Below, one piece after another: positions 23,531-35,349 of a DNA stretch of 64,000 nt; the stretch's first letter is position 1, and each line of letters opens with the position of its first letter. A program made the position numbers and the translations under genes. Under the pieces are notes generated by a model, which saw only the letters and a list, made by a program, of their open reading frames with translations, did not search any database and was not told the origin of the DNA. Source of the DNA: Panax quinquefolius (Eukaryota; Streptophyta; Magnoliopsida; Apiales; Araliaceae); NCBI GenBank assembly GCA_020205615.1, contig CM035163.1:57819899-57883898 (forward strand), written 5' to 3'.

Positions 23531-23739
23531 ATTTCATGGCCATTGGATGGATCCGCTTTCTTTCAGCTGGACTCGCCTTAGCGGGTGTATATCCATCTCA
23601 TAGATACTCCTTGATATCTTGATACCAAGGGTGTTGGATGGGAGGCAGCTCATCTGATACTTCTCCAATGTAGTTCCCATAGGTTGGAGCCTTTTGCAAG
23701 ACAAATGTGATATTTGGCATGTTTTCCTTGTCAAGTATG

Positions 23740-24194
23740 TTGATCAAGGAGGCCAAAGTTGCTAGTGCATCCACAAAGTCATTCCTATTCTAAGGAATAT
23801 GGAGGAAGGATATTTCTTCAAACTCCGAAGCCATCTGGATAACTTGTCGATGGTAAGGCAGCAAATGTAGCTCTTTGCTGTGATAGATCCCAGTGGTTTG
23901 TCTGATTACCAATTCAGAATCTCCAAAGACAGTTAACCGCTTGATGCCCATGGATTGGGCTAGTTTTAACCCCATGATACAGCCTTCATACTCAGCTGTG
24001 TTGTTGGTGTTGGCAAACTGCAATTCGATGGCAACGGGATACTGCTCCCCCATAATAGATATTAGAACTGCTCCAGCCCCAGAACCTTCCATGTCTACAT
24101 CTCCATCAAAATACATCTTTCGTGGTTGGTGTGTATCATCCTGATGGTGTTGTTGAACTATCATTACCCCTTTATCGGGGAAATAGGTTTCCAA
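23740..24194 (-). pseudogene. Second (archaeal-type) RNase H of element A
   Basis: Minus-strand segment with MYFDGDVDMEGSGAGAVL, TNNTAEYEGCIMGLKLA and VFGDSELVIRQ, followed by the DFxDAxA-like end of the fold. These are the four catalytic-acid regions (D, E, D, D) of the additional RNase H characteristic of the Tat lineage. It lies between the RT-linked RNase H and integrase, in the canonical Tat order. A stop just upstream and frame breaks around 23780 separate it from its neighbours. Confidence 0.88.
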
Positions 24195-24259
24195 GGGTTT
24201 AAAATCCCCTATAGGTGTAGAGGCCAGTTGATTTGCAATTCCTTAACCTTTTATAGACT

Positions 24260-25845
24260 TTCGAGTCACGTAAATGATGTCAAATTACTATAGGATCAAC
24301 TGTCATCTGCACAGTCAACAATTCAATATGGGTTTGCTGAACACACACTTGAGAGGATCCACGCGGGATATGAGATGGGTTATGTGACCATGGAGATAAT
24401 GTTGTAATCTCATGGAAGCCCATGCTAAAGCATAACAAGTTTTCTCAATCAGAGTGTACTTGTGTTCACTGCTGCTGAATCTCTTGCTGAGATAATAGAT
24501 AGCTCTTTCTTGGCATCTATCATCTTTTTATCCCAGCATGCAGCCTATGGCATTGTCATTGATGGACAAGTACATAAACAGGGGAACATCATCCCTGGGA
24601 GGTACCAAAATAAGAGCTTTGATTAGCTGCTCTTTAATGATAAGGAAGGCTTTTTGACACTCATCATTCCATTTCATAGAGGAGTTCTTCCTTAGCAATT
24701 TGAAGATGGGCTCACAGGTTGCTGTGAGTTGAGAGATGAATCGGCTGATGAAGTTGATTCTTCCCAAAAATCCCTGTATTTCCTTCTATGTCTGAGGTAT
24801 GGGCATTTCTGTGATGGCCTGGATTTTTGTGGGATCCAGCTCAATCCCTTTGTGGCTAACTAAGAATCCTAGCAACTTGCATGATTTAACGCCAAAGGCG
24901 CACTTGGCTGGATTCAACTTAAAGTTTTACTTACGCAAGTGGTTGAAGAGCTTTTTGAGATAATCTAGGTGGTCTTCTTCCCTTCGGGATTTGATAATGA
25001 TGTCATCCACATAGATTTCTATCTCTTTGTACATTAGATCATGGAAGAGAGCCATCATGGCTCGCTGATAGGTAGCTCTGACATTGATGAGGTCGAATGA
25101 CAACCGTCTATAGGAAAAGGTTCCCCAAGGAGTGATGAATGTAGTTTTCTCATGATTCTCTTCAGTAAACATGATTTGATGGTACCCCATAAAGCAGTCA
25201 GCAAAGGAGTACATGTCATACTGAGCTGTATTGTCAATGAGTATGTGAATGAATGGCATAGGAAAGCTATCTTTGAGGCAAGCTTTATTCAGATCCCTGT
25301 AATCCACACAAACTCGCACCTTCCCTCCTAGTTTAGGCACGGGGACTATGTTGGATAGCCACTTAGGGTATGTTGACACCATGGTGATGCCGGCTTAAAA
25401 TTATTTCATAATTTCTTCTTTAACTTTTAAACTCTAATCAGGTTTTAATCACCTGAGTTTCTGCCTGACTAACTTGAATCCCTCTTTAAAAGGGAGGCGA
25501 TGGATGACGATGTCAATTAACAAATTAACCATGTCTTCATGTGACCATGCAAACACATCCTGGAATTGGGTCAATAGAGTAACCATGTCATTCCTTTGGT
25601 TTGGAGTAAGGTCCATAGTAATCTGGATTTGTTTTGGGTTTTCTGAGGTTCCAATGTTAAAAGAGGTGGTTTGATCAAGATTTGGCTTGAGTTTGTCTTC
25701 GACCCATTCTTTGATCTCCTGAGGTATCTCATAGTCCTCTTGTTCAATCTCCATCAAGTCTGAGTCCAACTTTACATCAAAGTTACAGTACTTGTAAAGA
25801 ATAGGCACCTCATCAGCAAGTTTAGGCACATCTAACTTTAGAGTC
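24260..25845 (-). pseudogene. Reverse transcriptase and first RNase H of element A
   Basis: Minus strand. The N-terminal linker with FAWSHEDMVNL is at 25449-25829. RT core: MVSTYPKWLSNIVPVPK, VRVCVDYRDLNKACLKDSFP, GYHQI and the catalytic IYVDDIIIKS at 24927-25382. The connection and RNase H follow (GRINFISRFISQLTATCEPIFKLL at 24528-24767, FMYLSINDNAIGCMLG). RT copies element RNA into DNA; the linked RNase H is the degenerate type usual where a second RNase H is present. Stops at about 25445, 25395, 24930 and 24785 break the frame. The usual FGLINAGATYQ motif reads FDLINVRATYQ. Confidence 0.9.
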
Positions 25846-25985
25846 CTGAAACAAAATGCTTTCGCTTAATATATGACACTATTTAATCATACAAAGTTTT
25901 AGCATGTAATAACAAAAACAACTGCTAATATTGTACAGCAAAAGTAAGCAGTTATTGCTATCTACAAGGCAGAGGGAGTTCCTAC
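25846..25985 (-). other. Probable intron between protease and RT of element A
   Basis: On the minus strand AAAAG|GTAGGA at 25985 and ATTTTGTTTCAG|GACTC at 25846 give a 140-base AT-rich GT-AG interval with several stops. Coding sequence lies on both sides: the linker ending NWSSTP upstream, and TLKLDVPKLADEVP leading to RT downstream. Ogre elements are known to splice an intron in this position. A TAA just upstream of the donor, and a second possible donor (GTAAAA about eight bases earlier), leave the 5' site uncertain. Confidence 0.5.
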
Positions 25986-27661
25986 CTTTTTTACCCTTAT
26001 CGGCAAATGCAAGGAGTGCTGCTCCAATTGCCAAGGGTGAAGTCCTGGTGGACAGCTGTGATGAAGGGGTTGTTATCGTCCTCCTTCTCGTGAATGATGA
26101 CCATGATGTCTGGACAATCAGCATCTGGGATGTCTCTGTTCATACCCTCCGTATGGACCAGAACGTGCATGTTTGACAGATGTTTATATATCTCTTGTTT
26201 GTGCTTTTGATTCCTTTTCTCCTCCTCTAGGTCTGGAATCAGGAGTTCTTTTCCTTTGACCGGTATCGGCTTAGGAAACAGCATAGCTACCACAGGGGCA
26301 GGGACCTTTAGTAAAGGTCATACAAGATTGTCACCTGTAGATTTACGCAGACGCCTTGTAGATGAAGGAACCAATTTATGCTTGTGAGGGTTCTTGTGAC
26401 TGGACCCAGGAGAATAGCCTAGTCCGGCTGTCTCTATCTGGCTAGGAACTTGAATTGGGCATTTGATGCCCTGATGATCCTTTCCTAACCCTTGTCCAGG
26501 TTGAAAACCCAAGGATATCATCTCTTGACTTGCCGACATTACCTCGGCAGAAACTCTGGGTTTCAAAGGTGGTACCCCAATGGGTTGATAGTGAGTGTTG
26601 CTCACCTCAAAGGCTTGGAAGCTGACAGGCACAACTTCTATATTAAAACTGATGAGTGGTATATCACCTTGAACAGGACATTCTGGCTCAGCACTGACAA
26701 TGACCAGACTATTGTTAATGATATACTTGAGTTGCTGATGAAGAGTGGATGAAACGGCTCTAGCCATATAAATCCAAGGTCTTCCTAACAGCAAGTTGTA
26801 TTCCATGGTGATCTTAAGCAATTGGAAGGATATGTAGAATGTATGTGGATCGATCTCCAATGGCAATTCAATCTCTTCGATAGCATTTTGTCGAGATCCA
26901 TCAAAGGCTTTGATGATTGTATGGCTACTTCGAATCTTATTGAGATTGATATTCATTTTCTCCAATGTGGCATAGGGGCAAATGTTTAAGGATGATCCTC
27001 CATCTATTAGCACTCCTCCAACCACATATCCAGAAGACATAACCGCTATATGCAACGATTTGTAGTAACCCGTCCCTTCGGGAGGTATGTCATCATCGGT
27101 GAAGGATATCACGTTGCTGTTGAAGATATGGTCAACCAGATGATGGAACTTTTCAACATCCACTATTTTTAGCAAGTGGGCTTCTTTTAATACTTTCAGT
27201 AAGACCTTTCGGTGATCTTCTGAAGAGAAAACCAAGTCTAGAATAGAGATCTATTGTGGAGCTTCTTTCAAGCTTAGAACCACCTTGGCTTCATTGTGTC
27301 CCATAGTATGGAGGAATTCTTTAATCTTCTCCATGGGAACTTTCCCTTTTGACTTGATGATAGGCTTCATCACCCGTTAAGGAAGATACAGTGGGTTTTC
27401 TTTAGACACTGCAGTAGTTGTATTAGATGTAGATCCTTCAGCCTCTCTATAGTTCCATAGCAATTTCTTGAGGCTGACAACAAGATACTGTGGCCAAAAT
27501 GGCAATATGATTGGCTTTGGTGCATCCACTTTCAAAGGGTTTTCAACGCCTTTGAGCTGAATTGGTTGAATAGTAAGTGTGGTGGCAGCTACATCTTCCT
27601 CAGAGGATACCACTGCTACATTTTCCCCACTCTCAGATGATATAGTGTTGTTATCTGCCAT
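25986..27661 (-). pseudogene. Protease with G-patch domain, element A
   Basis: The main open stretch is 26318-27235 on the minus strand (305 codons). It has the retroviral-type aspartic protease active site VLIDGGSSLNICP, then the flap region and YNLLLGRPWI, the conserved second half of the fold. It cleaves the polyprotein in intact elements. About 85 residues after the fold comes a G-patch: MISLGFQPGQGLGKDHQG. G-patches are glycine-rich RNA-associated motifs found after protease in part of the Tat lineage. The segment 27377-27661 is the gag-protease linker. 26293-25986 continues toward RT (KEDDNNPFITAVHQDFTLGNW). Stops at 26317 and about 27236 break it. Confidence 0.85.
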
Positions 27662-29577
27662 CTACAGGTCACCATTATCGATCATGTTCTGAATAAGGTG
27701 GCTGAGTGCCCAGCATTCTTCAGTGTTATGACCGCGAGAGTGGGAGTGGTAATGGCATACTCCATTAGCATCAAACTGTCCTGAGCGTGGGTTGACTACA
27801 GGTAGCAGTGCTGTGATTTTTCCCTCATTAATCAGCATCTGCAATATTTCTTCCATCGGTTAACCTAAATAGGTGAATTCCCTTTTGTTGGCGAAATCCC
27901 AACGGGCTTTAGCTTTTGCTCTTTTTACAATCTTTTCCTCCAGTGTTCCACTTTCTATAGTAAGTAGTGGAGCACTTGTAATAAGAGGAAGGAGGCTAGC
28001 ATGCTCCTTACTGAATAATTGAAGTGTGACTTGGTATTGATAGATCACCGGTTCTGCTAATTGATTGACTTATTCGCCAAGAGACTTGATTTCCCGTTCC
28101 GTCATGAACTAGAATTGTGAATAATCCCATCTATCAGAATATCCTTGTTGATTTAGGATACACCCATATATTTGGAGCTCTGTCCATTGCTCCAATTTAT
28201 CATGTTAACCTCCTCTTCCTTGTGTTGAGGGAGAGGATTGTCTTAGACATGGGGTTGGTCGGGCTTGGTCACCATGATCTCACCATTGTCAATTAAATCC
28301 TGGATTTTATGCTTAAGGACCCAACAATCTTGAGTGTTATGGCCTGGAGCTCTAGCATGGTAAGCACACTTCTTACTTACATTAAAACCTTTTCCATTCG
28401 GATTGGCTGGTGGAAGAAGATGAGTAATTTTCTTCTGAGGTGTCAAAAGTTTGAGAATGTTTTCGAGTGAGTCCCCTAAGGGTGTGAACACTCTTGTACG
28501 TCTGACTTCTCGACCTTTTGGCAATAGAGGGTTTGAAGACTGTGCTTGAAAAGGGGAATAATTTTTGCTCTGAATAGGCATGTTTTGATTGCCTTTTTGT
28601 CCTTGTAGTATCAAGGAAACATCCTCCTCTTTCTTCTTATGGACCCTCCTGGGGTTGTTTCCATAACTTCTAGACCGGATGTGTTCAGCTATAGTTTTTA
28701 ATGTGGCGAGGTCTTGAATCTTCCCAGACTCCAATCCCATTTCAGTCATTTTTCCATGTGTGATCATTTCCTAGAATGTCTCGCCTATGCCAGCTAGAAC
28801 CCTCTCACAGAAGGGAGCTTCTTGAATGTCTATGAAAATCATCACCATTTCAGACTCGGTCATAGACGGAATAACTTGAGCAGCCGGACGCCTCCATCTT
28901 TGGGCATACTCTCTAAATGAGTCATTGACTTATTTCTTGACCTTGGTAATTTGATACCGGTCTGGAGCCATTTGAGTCTGAAAGATGATTGACTGAGGAA
29001 AGCATGGGCTAACTCCTCCCAGCTATGAATCTTGGAGTTATCCAATCTGGTGTACCATGCTTTGGCTTCTCCAGTCAGACTTTTCTGAAACAACTGCATT
29101 CTGAGCTTTTCATTCTCAACATAAGATCCGAGCTCTCCAATGAATACCTTTAAATGTGTGTAAGGATCTCCCAATTCATCATATTTTTCAAAATCGGGAG
29201 TCTTGAATTTAGGGGAATACACAAAGGTCTTAATATGAAACACTCTCGTGTGCTCCAATTCCCTTGATAGACCAAATGGTCTCTTCCATTTGTAGGACTT
29301 TTTTCTGAATATCACCGCTGTCTAGATCTTCTTTGAGATGGGTGATTTCAGGGGTTTTGTTGGTCCTATCAGACTTAGACTCAGGTGGTGGAATTTCTTT
29401 GTCCGGACCCTGGATTCCTCCATGTGCAGAGGGTTTTGTATGTATGGGTATTTGAGGACCCTGAGTTGACTTATGTAATTCTTTGAGCAGAACAGCCAAC
29501 TCTGTAATCTGATTGCTTAATCCATCGAACTCATCGCGAGAGACAGGAGTAGGATTAGGCTAACCAGATGTAGCCAT
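27662..29577 (-). pseudogene. Gag of element A, with duplicated zinc knuckles
   Basis: The minus-strand ATG at 29577-29575 begins MATSG, followed at once by a stop. The Retrotrans_gag core is at 28860-29315: FKTPDFEKYDELGDPYTHLK, LFQKSLTGEAKAWYTRLD, SWEELAHAFL. Two similar zinc-knuckle variants follow. One is near 28290-28360 (CAYHARAPGHNTQDCW, then LKHKIQDLIDNGE). The other is at 27662-27800 (CHYHSHSRGHNTEECW, then LSHLIQNMIDNGD). Each has the C-x2-H-x5-H-x4-C pattern of Tat gag. The duplication with its downstream helix suggests tandem repetition of this module. Several frameshifts (e.g. near 29270, 28860 and 28050-28240) make it a pseudogene. Confidence 0.85.
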
Positions 29578-30338
29578 GTTTGGCTATAAGCTTAATGCCT
29601 TCTTGGACTTTGACCAGGTAACGGGACCTATCGTCTCCCTACAAAAAGGCTTATGTAGTTTAGTCTTAAGAAAATGTAGAAGAGTTACATGCTATGTAAT
29701 GTGTCCATTCTTAGGAGTATTATCTTACAAAACGGATGTCAGTTTGTTTTAATGACAAGATAGCGTGACAGGTTTTAATATAAAAGGGAATGCATGTTCA
29801 CATATTCCTTTATTTTTCCATTACATTGAGATTGACATGGAAATAAAATTACAAGTAATTGAAATTACAAGTAATTGAAATGGGAAGGAATGAAGAGACT
29901 TCTCTCCGCATTTGGTTTATCAGAGGCTAACCTATCTTAGGTTATTCTAGCGGCTTTTTGGCATGAAGGTTCCCAGATCATCATAATTTACTCGACGAAA
30001 AGTTAATTCGGTCTTTCAACTGGAGCGAATCTGGGTGGTGCATTTCCTGAGCCTCATTGGAATTAGTCTCCCTACGAGTCCAGTAATCAAACACTGGCAG
30101 GATAGCTTCCTGGTAGAGGGACCACACAACATACATTCACATACATCGCGTCTCACCGTATGGAAATGATGACATATGCGAAGCACTAATATAACAGGCA
30201 GATATGGTGTGAAGCACTAAGTGCAGTAAGTAAATGCATTAGTACACATTCATTCAAATGTAAATTCAACATCCATACATAAGAAGATAAAAGTTTTGAA
30301 AAGTTTTGAATAGCGGCCTAAGCCCTCTTAATTAAAAG
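29578..30338 (-). other. 5' leader of element A
   Basis: Between PBS and gag ATG on the minus strand. No coding sequence seen, so this element has no extra ORF upstream of gag, unlike element K. Confidence 0.6.
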
Positions 30339-30357
30339 TTCCCCAGCAGAGTCGCCA
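30339..30357 (-). other. Primer-binding site of element A
   Basis: On the minus strand TGGCGACTCTGCTGGGGAA, two bases from the LTR edge at 30360. TGGCGAC..TGGGGA matches the PBS type of Tat/Ogre elements, probably tRNA-Arg; the tRNA identity was not verified. Confidence 0.7.
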
Positions 30358-30359
30358 CT

Positions 30360-31271
30360 TGTCGACGTCGGGATTTTTATTTGTCCCTTTTTATTCTTGT
30401 TTTTTGGTGTTCTCATGTTAGGTGAGATTCATTTGAAAAAACAAGTTTGAAAAGGTCCGACATGTATATGTCGACGATTTGATTGTAAGAGTCGCTAGTT
30501 GGTATTTTTAAATGGTTGCACCAACTCAACCAAGAAATGGTTTGCACATAGACCCAGTGATGTGACACTGTATAACTGGTCTGTAAAACTGAGACTCTTT
30601 AGGGTCCGAGGGCTTGATTAAGCTGAGGGAAGGTGTTAGGCACCCCTGAATTCCGTAGTGACACGGTTACCGCCACTTTTTAATTTAAACTTTTATCTGA
30701 ATGTGTGTGTGTGTGTAGGTATACATGCAGTTATCTGAAAGTAGTGATACGCCTTGTTTGCACCTATATACAAAGGGTTTGAATTTTGTATAAAAAGTTC
30801 AGATTTAATGACATATGGCAATGATGTTTTGTGAAATAGGTTTTTCAAACCCTTGTGCTCAATAGTAATTGAGGCCTTTGATACTTCCATTTTATTATAT
30901 GTTTGGCTTGTTTGTTATTATTATTTTTGAGATGCGAAGCATCTTATAGAAAATAAGATACATAGCAGCGCCGAACTCCTTGTGGGCATGAGAGCCATCT
31001 AAAGAAATTCAGACACCGTGAATAATTTACAAGCTGGTTGTAGCTGGAAATGTCCATCATAGGAACCGAATCTAGATTCAAAAACTGAATCTGTGATCAC
31101 ATGATTCCTAGGCTCACATGATAAAGCAATATGTACAAAAGCTAAAACAAGAACTAGATTTGAAGAAATCTAAACCATTTCAGCTTCATCGGTTCCAACT
31201 TAGTCACCATGAACCGGTTAAAGTGAGAAATAGCTAGATTTTGGCAAATCTAACCCACAGTGAGAGAGACA

Positions 31272-31325
<54 letters not shown>

Positions 31326-31400
31326 TCAGTAAATATATATAATGAACAATCAACTTAAGTAAACTCCAGGCAGGACGTGAAATTTAAATATATATGTATA

Positions 31401-31439
<39 letters not shown>

Positions 31440-31585
31440 GCGATAAACGCACCGGATATCACACTCAGGCTCAATCGATTCAAATTTTGATAAGAATATA
31501 TATATATAAGTATTTATATATATATATATATATAAGCAGTAAACACACCGGATATCACACCCAGGTTCAATTGATTCGAACTTCG

Positions 31586-31620
<35 letters not shown>

Positions 31621-33017
31621 GCAATAAATGCTCCGGATGTAAATTCAGGCTCAATCAAACACAGTTCGATGATAGGAAATATATATATATATATTTCCTT
31701 GTCATCAAATTACTGCTTATATATATATATATATATATGAAAGCAGTAAACGCTCTGAATATTATATTCGAGCTCAATCGAAGAATAGTTTGATAATAGT
31801 ATATATATATATAAGTATTTATATACATAAAAGCAATAAAAGCCACGGATCAACGATCTGGGCATACACACACAATACGACTCTCAACGTGAATAAGTAT
31901 GTATGGATGGAAGTGGGAAAAAGGCTTAAGAAATCTGAGATGTCTTACGGTGGGTTGCCAAGAAGACTTTAGATGGCTTTTTAATGAATGAATACTCAGT
32001 TTACACTAGTTAACTATAGCAAAACACGATCTCACAAGTGTTTGAAAAGAGAAAGCACTCAGTTTAAAGTGTGTACAGAGTAAAATGGACAGGGCTTCCT
32101 CGCCTTTTTTCCTCTAAAATGGCCACCCCAAGCCCTCTATTTATAGAGGGGGGAGCCGCAAGTCTACCTGCAATAGCCGCAAGTCCACCTGTGGCTTCCC
32201 AAGGTGCCCCAGGCTCTGTGGGCCTCACCGTCTCGAAGTACGTGCACTCATGCAACGCGTTATCCACTTGAACCTTCATAACTTTCAATCCGGGCATCCG
32301 ATTGAGGCGTGTGATACCTTTATGGAATGCTATTGTCGAGAGCTACACAATGACATGGGATAAGAGGTTGTACAAAGCTGAGAAGATGGGTCCATACCCA
32401 GATCTTCAAGTCTTCAAATTATATCTAGTGTGTTATCTTGTGTAATAGTCACTCGGGATTTTGAGCTATGGTTCTTGTAGGACACTTCTGTGTGGAATGT
32501 GGGTTGAATTTTTGTTGAGACGACATAAATGTAGCATCAAGGTGGCAAAATGATGATTTTGACCCTCACTAGGGTTGTCACTAGCTTTGGGCTAATTTAG
32601 CAGTCGTTGCTCAGGGTTATCTTTGAGATTGGGCTGCTGTGAGTACTGAATGTCCTCAGGGTTGTCTCTAAGGTGTGCTTGACCTCTCGAGGTTATCTCT
32701 AGGGCTAGAATTGAGTGCCTCGGGGTTATCTCCTAGGTTGAAACTAACTTCTAGGGGGTTAAAACAGACTTTTTTGGGGTTATCTTTGAAAATGGAACTG
32801 CATCCCTCGGGGTTAATTCCGAGGTTGGAACTAAATCTCCCGGTGTTTTCTTTGGGACTGGAATTGAGTATCTCGTGGTTGTCTCCGAGATGGAAAACTG
32901 AGTATCCCGAGGTTGTCTCCAGGATTGAGCTGATTTTACTTCCAAGGTTATCTCTGGAAGACGATTTTGCCCTCATGCAAGGTTAGTAACAGGAATGCAA
33001 AATTTCGAGTGTTTACA
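30360..33017 (-). mobile_element. 5' LTR of element A
   Basis: 2658 bp, plus-strand termini TGTCGACGTCGGG and GAGTGTTTACA, followed by CCGAC (33018-33022), the same as on the left of the element. It carries an expanded TA-rich composite array at 31260-31850 and the 30-bp minisatellite at 32590-32970. Confidence 0.92.
31260..31850. repeat. Composite TA-satellite array in the 5' LTR of A
   Basis: Five or so units, each a (TA)n run followed by a conserved block (AGCAGTAAACGCTCCGGAT ... CAGGCTCAATCGATTCGAA). The sister LTR has only about two units (14757-14930); B has a related array at 53330-53860. This accounts for most of the length difference between A's LTRs. Confidence 0.85.
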
Positions 33018-33447
33018 CCGACATAGATGTCAACGATTTTGAAAAGATTGATTTTAATGATTGGGCCGAATTAGGTAGAGCCGCCAATTGGTATGAGTTT
33101 AAATGGTTGTACCAACTAAACTAGATTGTCAAGGTTTTCTTAATGTGGCTCAATATGTGACTTCGTTAATTGGTCTGGAACCCAAGATTCATAGAGTTCG
33201 GGGGATTGCTTAAGCGAGGGGAAGGTGTTAGGCACCCCCCGACTTCCGTGAAACACGGTTACCGCTACTTTTTCATTCCCTAAGTATGAAGTGTGTGTGA
33301 TTTGAGCTTTGAAAAGGTTCTTAAGTGCTAAGAACGTAGTGATGTGCCTATTTAGACCTATGTGCAAAGAGTTTGATTTACAAAAAAGTTCATTTTTAGA
33401 CAACATATGAAAGTGATGTTTTGAAAAGATGGTTTTCATGTTAGGTT

Positions 33448-34064
33448 TGTAATATCCATGAACATGTAACAAATTACATACATAGATTAGCGGAAGCGTG
33501 AAAAAATCAGAGTTTAAAATTTTACAAACCATATACCTAGATCATCATTTATGTGCAATTATTATTTAGATGAAAAGAGATGGAGATCATATTCATACCC
33601 TTATAGAACCTAGCTTCCTCAAGTACGAGTTCACCTCCAATTCCTTTTCACGTTAAACTTGAATTCATCGGGTTTGATTCCTTCCTTTAATCAACGTTAG
33701 CCACCCAAGTATTTGGCCTCTAGAGGTGATCTATCAAAGAAGAACAAGTTTTCAAGAAGATGGGTGTTTGGCAAAACCATAATTCTATCTCTATAGAATA
33801 TTGTGTACTCTCCCAACTCTTAGAATTGTCAGTAACCCTAATTAAAATAAGACACCTCTTATTTTATAGATGTAGGCAACCCTCCTAAACTATTTAGGAA
33901 TATAGTTTTATTTTAATTAATTAAACTCCTTTAATTAATTAGGATTCCTAATTCAATTAGGAATAATTAATTAAACTCCTTTAATTAATTAGCCTCCTAA
34001 TCTTATTAGGAATATATCAGAGCACTTTTATTAATTAATTCCCAAACTCTTTTAGGAATTAAAT

Positions 34065-34120
<56 letters not shown>

Positions 34121-35330
34121 GACTCCTCTTATTATTTTATATTTAATATTTCCAAAATATTAAATAATAAATATTAAGTTATTTAATTTATTCTATCACC
34201 ATAGATTAAATTAATTAAACTTAACTTATTATTACGATTATGTCATTTACTTCTTAAATAAATATTTTTCCTTTTACGATGTGACCCTTTAAGTTCTCCA
34301 TATTAAATCGGTTGTGAATAAATCAATTAGAACAATACTAATATTATTTAAATAAATAAATTAATCTATTAATTTATTTGAATAAATAACATTTATTCTG
34401 TAATAAGGATAAGCCTCTTTAGTGATCAACGACTTTTCAAATAATATAGATTTCAACATTAATCATAAAAGAACCTTTGAGTAGATAGTTACTGTACATT
34501 TCAATCCTTCCACTATACAATGTCCCAATTAAATATAAGACATAAAATTACTGTCAAGCCTTATTTTATTTAATTCTATGTATTTTGATTCTTAAATGCA
34601 GAACTCAAAATAATGTAAATTAGAAACTCCTGTCTAATTTCATTCTTCCTTGGCCAAGGACTATCGAGTTGTCATTTTCAAATCACATAGGACATTCTCT
34701 TCTTTTACTAAAAGCGGTAGGTTCGTTGTTGATCATTCATCATCTCTATGTACAACTTATTACACCCAAGCATACCCTTTGATATACCCTAAGGGTCTTA
34801 AGGCACATGTCAAAGTACAACTCATCATACACATGATACTATAATGATCTCAAGTCTAAGGATCACTTGTACTACTATCACTACAGGAATTCCAATTGAC
34901 AAGCAACTAAAACTCGATTAGGTATTCCTTAGCGAGCCACGTTTAGTGAACTTATTCTCCAATAAGCACCTACATAAATGCTTTAGTGTCTCCACACAAA
35001 TGATCTTGAGATCAATCATCTTCATCCAATGAGCAAGCAACGTATGTACCAATCTATCTGGATTCACTAATCCCTTTTTAGTAATCCAATGATTGGATAC
35101 AATTTTAGTTTGTGATTTATCTAAGAATTTAGATCTCATTAGCATGATCATCATCATGATTCTAAAGTATTGCTCAAAACTATGGGTTTACCCCATATTA
35201 GAAAACAACACCATGTAGATAAATTAATATCCTGTAATTAAAGAATTCTTTTATTAATATATGAATAGGATTGTTACAAAGTATATGTTTTATCATCAAA
35301 CATGATTGGCTTGTATGTATACTACTTTCA
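33448..35330 (-). mobile_element. 3' LTR of the copia element
   Basis: Plus-strand termini TGTAATATCCATGAACATG and ACTACTTTCA. It abuts a copia-type polypurine tract on the right and interrupts the old Tat LTR on the left (possible target pentamer AGGTT, 33443-33447). It contains a long (TAA)n microsatellite at 34063-34120. 1883 bp. Confidence 0.8.
34063..34120. repeat. (TAA)n microsatellite
   Basis: About 19 uninterrupted trinucleotide units inside the copia LTR. Confidence 0.97.
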
Positions 35331-35345
35331 ATCTCCCACTTATTT
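35331..35345 (-). other. Polypurine tract of the copia element
   Basis: On the minus strand AAATAAGTGGGAGAT, the usual copia PPT (AAGTGGGAGATTG) just before the LTR. Confidence 0.8.
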
Positions 35346-35349
35346 TACT

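Larger units (their letters stand above)
13834..33017 (-). mobile_element. Element A: complete Tat/Ogre-like gypsy retrotransposon (19.2 kb)
   Basis: Complete structure on the minus strand: 5' LTR 30360-33017, PBS 30339-30357, gag-pol about 29577 to 22400, an antisense gene tract 16091-22400, polypurine tract 16078-16090, and 3' LTR 13834-16077. It is flanked by perfect CCGAC duplications (13829-13833 and 33018-33022). Tat assignment rests on the domain order PR, RT, RNase H, a second RNase H, IN, plus a G-patch after protease. The large size and a probable intron between PR and RT are Ogre-like. The LTRs differ at roughly 20-30 positions in their first ~310 bases by eye, so the insertion is not recent. 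Confidence 0.9.
13727..33447 (-). mobile_element. Old Tat-type LTR, split by element A
   Basis: 13727-13833 (starting TGTACCTATCGACGTCAGG) and 33018-33447 are homologous to successive parts of the first ~550 bases of element A's own LTR, for example the shared GGAAGGTGTTAGGCACCCC. Element A (13834-33017) was inserted into it with CCGAC duplications. The right part is cut at 33448 by the copia LTR. It is clearly more diverged than the LTRs of A and B, so it is an older copy of a related family. Confidence 0.75.

Noticed and set aside
31350..31658. Tyr/Ile-rich open frames on both strands
   Set aside because: Translations of the TA-satellite array in the 5' LTR of A.
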